Shown: piece by piece, positions 22,033 to 29,890 of the stretch
How the letters are laid out: each line of letters begins with the position of its first letter
Position numbering within the stretch: the stretch's first letter is position 1
From: Acanthaster planci
Lineage: Eukaryota > Echinodermata > Asteroidea > Valvatida > Acanthasteridae
Length of the DNA stretch: 29,890 nt
Direction: 5' to 3'
Assembly: GCF_001949145.1 (NCBI RefSeq)
Contig: NW_019091440.1
Span: forward strand, 1,333,798 to 1,363,687
Notes under the pieces: model-generated
Databases searched by the model: none
What the model was told of the DNA's origin: nothing
What the model saw: the letters and a program-made list of their open reading frames with translations, nothing else
Made by a program: the position numbers and the translations under genes

Positions 22033-25000
22033 GGTTCAGGGAACCTCACTACAGCTGGGCTTGAAGAAAATTCAGGAATGTTCGTTAGCATCTTGGTGAG
22101 ACCCTCGTGAGTGAAAACGTTTAGGCTTCTTGACGTTTGAAAAAAACGTTATCTGTTTCGTGTTTTGTTTGCCCGTGTTCTTATGGCGACGTTATTTAAA
22201 TTCCTAAGAATGCTGCAGATCGCCCATATCTGGAACCCTTACACGAGTGTCCGTGGTGGAGTATCCCATGGTCTTAATTTTTCTGTTGGTGGACGAGTAA
22301 ACTACTAGTTGAATGTTTCTAGTTACAGAAGTATTTTTGCAAACATAAATAAGGAACCAAAACTGCCCCGGAACATGGAAAAGATTTCTACCATTATTTA
22401 AATAAATCTTAGCGGATTCTGCATAGTGATGTTGTTTTAGTAACAAACGTGGGAGGAAACTTACCATTGGAGGGAAGGCCACTCGGAACGACCCGTTAAA
22501 GGCTCGACCAGAATTCTGACTATTTAGTGAAGGCTGAGCTCTGTTCAATTTTATAGCAAATAGTCCCGAAAGGCAAATCTGCGTATTCACTTGTTTATGA
22601 TTTACTATTAGCCACGCTCAGTACCTTTGGAATCATTTAAGAGATATGTTACTCGAAGTGTTTACTTCAACAGCAACTGTTTACGCATATAGGCATAATG
22701 ACTCGTTTTAGCCTGTATGTGCTTGGTAATGATATAATTTGCATACGTAGACGCCCCTTGTCTGATGCACTATAATAATGGAGGGTTAACTAAAGTTTTG
22801 ACAAACTTAGTGGGGAGGGGAATTAAAGCAAATGATAATTTATTTCGAAAAGGAAATCAAAATGTGTTGAAGTCAAAAACTTCCTTTTGATTAGAGAAAA
22901 TTGCGCCCATTCAGTACTTATACATCATAGTTATGGTTCCTGCCGGGGGCGAGCTTGGCGTCCACCAACGCCCATTTTGTCATAAGTGGAGGCTTTTGTT
23001 TGGGGGGGAGGTAGAATATACTTTTTAATATTGTTGCATTCTCAACAGGTTTTAATAGCTTGGAATACAGAAATCCGCGCTGCTAAATATTCCCTGCTTT
23101 TATGTTTGGGTACAACTTCATGTAGCAAGCCCCTTGGAAATGTTAGATTCCACGAATCGCGCGCTTTATCCTCACTTCAAGCAAACTTTTTCGGAGACCA
23201 GGGAATGTCGCTAACACCAGTAAAAGTCTGACTTTCTGGGTCGTGTGTTCTTCATCCACCCAAGGTTGCTGGGGCTGTCGGGTGGCCGAAACTCGAAGTT
23301 TTCATGCTGTTCTTGAAAACGTACCTCAATATCCCATGAACGGATCGAAGGGGAGAGGGCAAAGGTCGTCATCAGCCATAAAATTATATGCAATCTTTCA
23401 TGAATTTGCCTTCCTTTCAAACGCGTGTAACACTAACCCACACAAATAAAAGTTGTTTAAAAACACCATACTTTTGCCCCTTCCAGAAACCTAGTTCTAG
23501 ATCCGCCCTTGGTTCTATTTCACTTTCATTCCAAGTTTTGTTTTGCCTTCGATGTCGACATATCAAGAGTTCTCGTTGTTCTCCCGAAAACGTGCACATT
23601 TCCGTTTTAATTTTTAGTGTTCCAAAGTGATGCCAAATATTTGCCTACAAATATTCGTCCAATAAAGACTCATTGAACGGTTGGTTCAATCTCTGCTTGG
23701 TCCGTTTTGTTGGAAGCATCATGATCATGCGTGCTCTTCTCAGAAACCGTTGAACTATAACTTCCACGACAGGCCGGGGCTGATGCTAAACCTCCATGGA
23801 TTGTGGCGAGCTGGGTGGGGTGGCGGTAGACTGAACGCGGGCGGATCCACGAGGGCCAGTAGGGTCCATGCACCTCATACAAACGGCCCATTTTGTAAAA
23901 TGAAAGCCGAACTATTTTGAATTATTTCATTGCCCTTTCTTCTAAAAATCCACAACAAGCCCCGACTGTAGCCCCAATCCATCAGAATGCCAAGTTTTGT
24001 GGTGCCCCATAATATTGCTATAGTGGGTCCAGCCCTGTTGGTGTCACTCAGGGGGTGATTCGTCCACCAGTGAAGAAGGATATGGAGGGTAGTCGCTACA
24101 TTGGCACTCAAATGAATGAGTCTTGAGCCCTGGCGTCTGTTGATCGGTGTTGTCTTATGATTTATTCGTCCCTCAACTCAAGTTATCAAGAGGAAAACCC
24201 CGAAGAAACCAATAAAAAGAACTCTTGGCCACTCATGATGGAAATATGTATTATTTCTAGCCATGAAAGAGCAAAGGAGATCGACAGGAGTCACTTATGT
24301 TAACGCCAACATATCTTGTGAAAAATGTTGATCAAAGTCAGTGAGCACGGCGGCATGGTCCAGCGTAACAAAAAGAAAAGCTTTCGTGCTTCTGCACGTA
24401 CGCCACAAGAATCTATGACGTCAGAGCCATGACATCACCTTGAATATATTATGTTAATAAAGTACAAGTAATTTTAGGTGAGTCCCCAGATCTGCTAGTG
24501 CTAAAGAGATATTGATCGGTCCTCTGATTTCTGGAATTTGGCCGACAGTCATTCTAATTTATCCAGCTCAATTTAACATTGCCTCGTAAAAATTTATAAG
24601 TGATCGAATCATACGAAATGAGATAGCACCCAATAGACAATACTGAGAGGGTGATTTTTGATGTCACAAAATCTACACATTTCTTTGTTGAGCAATGTTT
24701 ATACATTATCAACCACAACCAGGAAAACTCAACAGGTGGGTCATTGATTACTGTCTCATTTGTTACGAATCGATCAAATTTTCAGACTTCTGTTTGACAA
24801 AAATGGCAATCCCTTATCAATACAGACATAGTCACTCTCCGCATAATTTTATACCCCATCCATTACTTGGTTTATTACAAATACAATTCCGCAAAGGTAT
24901 TAAATCTACATTAAATCATGAAAAAATGCATTTGATGTTTTGAAAAGTTTTAATTTCTTATTCAATGAGAACACCATCTACACAAACAAAATATGGAGAA

Positions 25001-25244
25001 ACTATACGCCTCTCATTGCTTGGAAAAAATTACAAGTTCACAAAAAAGTGGTCCTTAACTTTGAGTTGTATAATTAAGGTTGGGAGAGTTTTGGGCAACG
25101 AGTACTCTCTACGATATGTAACAAACGGGAGTCGCTAGACCATTTTGAAAGGTGGTGTTATTAAAATTGCCAACAAACCCTCGGAGAAATTTCAGAGTGT
25201 ATTTTTCGTCTGATTTCCAGCCCCCCCTGTTCTTTTCCTTGTCC
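22033..25244. other. No gene seen upstream of gene 4
   Basis: This holds the presumed promoter region of gene 4 (a TTTAAATAA-like word lies about 165 bp before its ATG on the minus strand) and then AT-rich DNA. The longest open frame, 128 codons on the minus strand at 22204-22590, has no recognisable domain or splice context. A perfect TGACGTCA is at 24416-24423. Confidence 0.45.
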
Positions 25245-25538
25245 ATGTTTTGTCACGTCAAGTTTGTTTTACATTCACCTGAAGTATGAGAAGACATTTA
25301 GTTGGGAAACTTTCCTTCTGTTTGCAATTTAAATGGGATAACTTCCATTTCTGATATCAGAGTTAATCCTCCAATGGTTTATTTCCCACCTGTGGTTGTC
25401 TATTTTTTCATAAATCCTAACGGATTAATATTAAAAATCCTCCTCTCAAATTGGTCATTGTTTTTCGTCTCTTCTAACTCTGCTACCGTACAATACTACC
25501 TCCCAAATGTCGGATACAAGAAGGCAAGAACAAAATAC
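25245..25538 (+). repeat. 295-bp dispersed block, second copy
   Basis: Partner of 21458-21752. An incidental open frame (25302-25625) runs across and beyond the block and is not preserved in the other copy. Confidence 0.85.
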
Positions 25539-27384
25539 GAGAATGAACCACGATTTGACAATACCGGCAGATGGGGGCGACACCCCTTACAAACACACAC
25601 CCCTGGGCTCACGCCCGTGAACTAATGACAAAGGTCATCATGGACTTTTGAAACTTATCTGTTTTGCCATTTTTTAAATATAAGTTAAAACTGGGTACAT
25701 GTTTGAGCGAGATTCATGATGTTCTAGGTTAATCGTTCCTGTGAATCACCTCTTTCGGTTAGGATTTGCTATAGCAGAAAAACAACTAAGCCAAGAATTT
25801 TTTTTCGTTAACAGTGTCAATTGTGGAACATTATCCTTATTGTTGAATTGTGGCCAATGATTTTTAAGAACTTTCAAACACTGAAAACAAATGATATTGA
25901 TCCTTATAGCTTTTGGGTACTTAATAGAATAGCTTGAAATTATTTAAAGAAATATTTTGAATACTCTCTTCATAACAGAGCCCACAACTGCTCGCAAAGT
26001 TCCTCATCTCCCTTAAAAGAATGACAGCTAAGTTCCTCTTAAAGTGAGAATTATCATTATTCAGCTCAGATGAAAGGCCCCTACCACAATCAGACACAAA
26101 CGTTGCTCAAAAAAGGGTGAAAAAATCGAAAAAAGCAAGTCGCCTATAACGCTCCAGAGTTGCTTTCGTTGTTTTTCAGTGCGCAATTTCAGAAAAACTG
26201 TTACTATCCCATGTAACGACTACTGATTACTGTAACTGTGTCAACTGCGTAGGCAGCAATGCAATAAAGATATACATTGGACATATCAGTTATGACTTCA
26301 AAGGATTCTTTGCTTACTCAGCTGGCACCCAACTTCAGTACTGATGGTGTAAACATAGAATGTTGATTGATTTTAAGCACAAATTTCCGTGGTAGGGACA
26401 GCCATAAATGTGGGTCCAGGTTAATTGGTGGAAACGTCGGCGTTCAGCCACTGTTGTCATCAGTCTCGGTAGTCCTCAAGAAGCTGCGTAAAGATAGATT
26501 CAGAAATGATTTGAAGTCCCAGACTATTGAAATCAAACCACATAAGGGACGATGAAAACAGGACTTGCATGAAAAATTTTACTTCTTCTCTACACATAGT
26601 TTGAAAGTGTTTTATGTGGTCGAAGTTTAAGGAAACGTTTGGACACCACCAAATTCATTTCCATTCAGGAAGACCAGAGATCTTGGAACAAAGTGACAGT
26701 CAAGTTGAAGCTGAAGTTCCCATGCAGGGATATAAGCTATAGATTTAGCATATGACAGTCGTTTTCACAGCATTGTGGGTGTATTCACTGGGAGGTCAGG
26801 AAAAAGGAAGTAAATTGGTTGACCAAGAATAAACCTGACATTTGGCACGTCTCCACGCTGTACAACTGCAGAAGCTTCTAACGTCCAACAAATGTGGTTC
26901 GGAAAATATTTTTCTGCCCAACAGACAAAGAAAACAACTACTCTGAAATCTCAAGAATTAAGACAAACCTTGATGGAAATTCTGCCGGGAGCCATTTAAG
27001 AAGTAGCTAGTCTACAGCCTCGTGCCTTAGGTGGAAATCTGCGACAACCAGTGATCCACACCCGGCTTCAAAGGATAATCTTGGAGCTGAAATCCCCAAC
27101 TGTGCATTCAGAAAATATATATTGGAGATCAGCAAGACATCCGGGATAAGTAAATTCACCTGCATTGAAGACTGAAGACCTGGGGCTTCAGTATTCCGAG
27201 TTGTAATTTTCAGATAACAATATTTTGCAATCAGTAATTTTTATAAACTTACCTTCAGAGTTCACATGGAAAGCAAGTCAAGTGTTGTCAGCCAGATCTT
27301 CCTACTTCTAATCACTTGTCGTCATCCAAGACAGGTCCATCTTGAAACGACAAGCTGCCCCTCTCCAAACAAGACATAGAGTTG
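25539..27384. other. No gene seen
   Basis: No long frame, Cys-rich exon, RNA gene or clear repeat was found. Confidence 0.45.
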
Positions 27385-27616
27385 GCAAGGCCTTCCTTGT
27401 CTTGTTGACTAGTTTAGCTGTTGAGATGAAAAAAAAACACTTGGCCTTTCTGGCCCGATTAGTATTTAGTATTTGCAATTTACTATCAACGTCCAAGCAC
27501 AACTTACAGATAGCGATGCAGTCTTTTCTTGTTCTCCAGCTGTAGAGGGGAAAAGAAAAACTGAGGCCTTGGCTGGCCTGGTAAGTACATATTTTTGATA
27601 TTTACCAACAGAACAT
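27385..27616 (+). repeat. Two-copy imperfect tandem repeat, about 120-125 bp
   Basis: The two halves share TTCTTGTT/TCTTGTTG, AGCTGT-GAG, an A-rich run, GGCC-CTGGCC, and TATTT-GATATTTAC or GCAATTTAC words in the same order (around 27395-27500 and 27517-27616). A splice-donor-like CTG/GTAAGT occurs in the second copy at about 27581, but no complete exon could be supported. Confidence 0.4.
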
Positions 27617-27849
27617 CGCTTCGTGGCAAGGTTAAGCTGTAATTATTAAACCTATAAACCTAATTTATAATCCTTTGACTAGGCCTCACTGTATACATTA
27701 AAACACTACGCTACTTCTACTTGAGCAACCAACCAGATTCATCAACATTTTTCCAAGATGACGGTTTAGAATATCCCTTTGTAATATTTTCCAAGAGAGC
27801 AACGTTAAACCTCTCAGATGTTTTTGAAGATAATCGTTATAGCTTCACA

Positions 27850-29296
27850 ATTTGTTTGCGAAAATAATGAGTTGAGATCATTCATTTTTGCGGAGTGCAT
27901 GTGGAACCGGCTTCGTATGTTTTGTCTCGCCATTTCTTTTTCATTTTATTCGTAGATAACGTTCAATTCGTTTTGGTAGATAATTTGAAATCGTTCACTT
28001 CTTTTCGTAAATAATTAATGGAAACTGTTCAACAACGAGGTGAAATCGTCCGGCATTTAATTAAGATAAGATAAATCGGTTAGCTCTTTTTGGTAGGTAA
28101 GATGGCAATCCGTTACTATTTTCTATTATGCAAGTAAACGTTTGACGATTTATGTGCATAAGGGGGCGTTTTTCATTTCCGTAACGGCGAGATAAAAATC
28201 AGATTTCCTGAAAGTTCAGATTTCAAATACTGTAAAACTACCTCACAAGGTTTGAAAAATAAGATGAAATTCTCGGGGATTTTGTTGGGCCTGCATCTCG
28301 CTCTTTCATATTTTGTAAAATAAATGACAGAATTCAATGTAGACATTTGGTACAAATTGTTTAGCAATTTTGTTTCCGATTCCGTGGGGAAGTTACCTGC
28401 TATCTTATTTCTGAAGATAACAAAGTGAAAGCGTTCATTGTTTTTGTTGAGAACGAGGCCAAATCGGAATATCGTTCCACTTTTTTCATGAATTTAGGCA
28501 CTTTTTTCATTTTTTAATGCTTTGAAATATTTCTGCGTAATAATGTTATCTCTGTCAGAAAATTTTGTTGGACATTTTGTTACGAAATAACGTGGCATGT
28601 TTCTTTAATTTTTGCAAATGTCAAAGTACAAAGCCTTCAGCAATTTCTTAGGTAACGAGTTGATATCAGTTGGCAGTTTTCGCAGACAACGAGATGAATT
28701 CATTCAGTATTTCCCGGTAAAGTAGTTCGGCGAGTTCATATAAATATAAAATAGAGCGAGAGAAAATTCTTTTGATTTGTTTTTCGGCGATACCGAAGTG
28801 ATCTACCTTGCAAATGAAATGAGCATATTTGGCTGAATTCTTATTATAAAATTACGCAACAGTTATTTCCGTTGAAAGCAGAGTTTAAGCGTTTGATTGA
28901 ATTTCCGCGCATTTATTCTTAAATTGCTTCCATTTATTTTCGTAAAAAGCGAAAGAAAATCATTTCATTTTTTCAATGATTTCGAGCTGATGACAGTTAT
29001 GTTTTTCGGCAAATTGCCAGGTACTTCATTACGTAATTAGATAGCATCTCGCAGATAAAGACAGTGTCCAGCATTTTTTAAAGTAAAAGCGCTTGTTAGG
29101 ATTTTTGTGGTTAACGTCGTATTCATTTCCTCTCCGTAGATTTCGAGTGAAAGCGTTCAGCATTTTCGGCAATTACACCTTTCTAGTTTTCGAAGATAGC
29201 AAAGTTATACCATTCACCAATCTCGTTGGGGATTTCGTCACGAAATTACTCCGGAGCGATTTTATTTTCGTAGATAGTGACGTGCAGGTTTTTTAA
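27850..29296 (+). repeat. Degenerate repeat field
   Basis: A motif close to TTCGTAGATAACGAAGTGAA followed by GCGTTCA recurs with heavy variation near 27865, 27950, 27980, 28030, 28411, 28443, 28661, 28684, 28786, 29138, 29192 and 29268. Spacing is irregular. The same words reappear in cleaner form in the array to the right, so this looks like its eroded flank. Short open frames here are by-products. Confidence 0.5.
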
Positions 29297-29890
29297 GCTG
29301 ACGCTTTCAATACAATCATTTTGAAAGCAAACACAGTGTTGTGGAAACAACGTGGTTTCCTTCGATATTGACATGACAGATGATCATATGGGATATTTAA
29401 ATCACACTCGTTTAAGACCACCAATACACTCGTTTTATTGTAAATGACCAGGTTAAACGCATTCGTCATGTTGATGAAGATGACGAGCGCATTCAAGATG
29501 GTCATTTTGAAAAGACGTGATTTGTTTCGATACTGAAAGGTCGGTGCACAATCAGTTGGTTTAATAATTCGTAAATAATCGTACAGGATATTTTAATAAC
29601 ACTTGTTTGAGACATCCCAATGCACTCGTTTTATGGCAAATGAACGAGTTAAACGCATTCGTCATGTTGGTGAAGATGACGAGCGCATTCAACATGGTCA
29701 TTTTGAAAAAGTAAACTCGGTTGATGATCGTGTCGGATGTTTTCATCAAGTTCGTTTAAGGCATCCTAATACACTTGTTTTATGGCAAATGTCCGAGTTA
29801 AACGCATTCGTCATGTTGGTAAAGATGACGAGCGCATTCAACATGGTCATTTTGATTAAAAAGTAAACTCGGTTGATGACTGTTTCTGAC
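29297..29890 (+). repeat. Tandem array continuing past the window edge
   Basis: Clear unit starts (AATACACTCG or AATGCACTCG) are at 29423, 29619 and 29768, giving unit lengths of 196 and 149 bp plus a third unit cut by the window end; a worn unit precedes at 29297-29422. Every unit contains AAACGCATTCGTCATGTTG and ATGACGAGCGCATTCAACAT. The length difference between units comes from a segment after TTTTGAAAA. Confidence 0.85.

Noticed and set aside
22204-22590. 128-codon minus-strand open frame upstream of gene 4
   Set aside because: No recognisable motif, no splice context and unremarkable composition; length is compatible with chance in 30 kb.
27471-27581. Possible exon ending at a CTG/GTAAGT donor with an Ig-strand-like reading
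   Set aside because: The sequence is part of a two-copy tandem repeat, and neither a convincing acceptor tract nor partner exons were found.

Overview
The window looks like nuclear genomic DNA from an animal, probably a marine invertebrate. This rests on short multi-exon genes with GT-AG introns, AATAAA signals, AT-rich intergenic DNA and many repeats. The species is not identifiable by eye, and there is no bacterial, plasmid, phage or CRISPR organisation.

The recognisable content is a small cluster of Ly6/uPAR (LU, three-finger) genes, which should encode small secreted precursors displayed on the cell surface by a GPI anchor. Each complete gene has three coding exons. Exon 1 is a 43-nt signal-peptide exon ending in phase 1. 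Exon 2 encodes finger 1 and part of finger 2 (five Cys) and ends in phase 0. Exon 3 encodes finger 3, the terminal CN motif and a hydrophobic GPI tail (seven Cys). Gene 1 (+) shows only exon 3 (441-647). Gene 2 (+) is complete (exons 9399-9441, 10324-10448, 11230-11436). Gene 3 (+) has good exons 1 and 3 (15568-15610, 16754-16963) but no recognisable exon 2. Gene 4 (-) is complete (22032-21990, 21326-21208, 21056-20823) and faces the tail of gene 3.

The cluster grew by tandem duplication. Bases 1-3664 match 10812-13507 apart from about 1 kb present only in the first copy, which holds a 42-bp minisatellite. After each copy lies a block resembling the upstream and intron-1 DNA of gene 3. At 3.87-4.30 kb that block has lost its exon, so it reads as the relic of another family member. 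Comparing genes 1 and 2 shows a 108-nt stretch of exon 3 that has changed far faster than its introns, mostly by amino-acid replacement while the Cys are kept. This is the most interesting biological signal here.

The rest is mainly repeat-derived: degenerate repeats at 5.6-6.4 kb, a decayed coding-like frame at 6.8-7.7 kb, an inverted-repeat element in the gene 3 intron, a 362-bp fold-back element downstream of gene 4, a 295-bp block shared by 21.46 and 25.25 kb, and from 27.85 kb to the right edge a degenerate repeat field that becomes a well-preserved tandem array. No rRNA, tRNA or other RNA gene was recognised.
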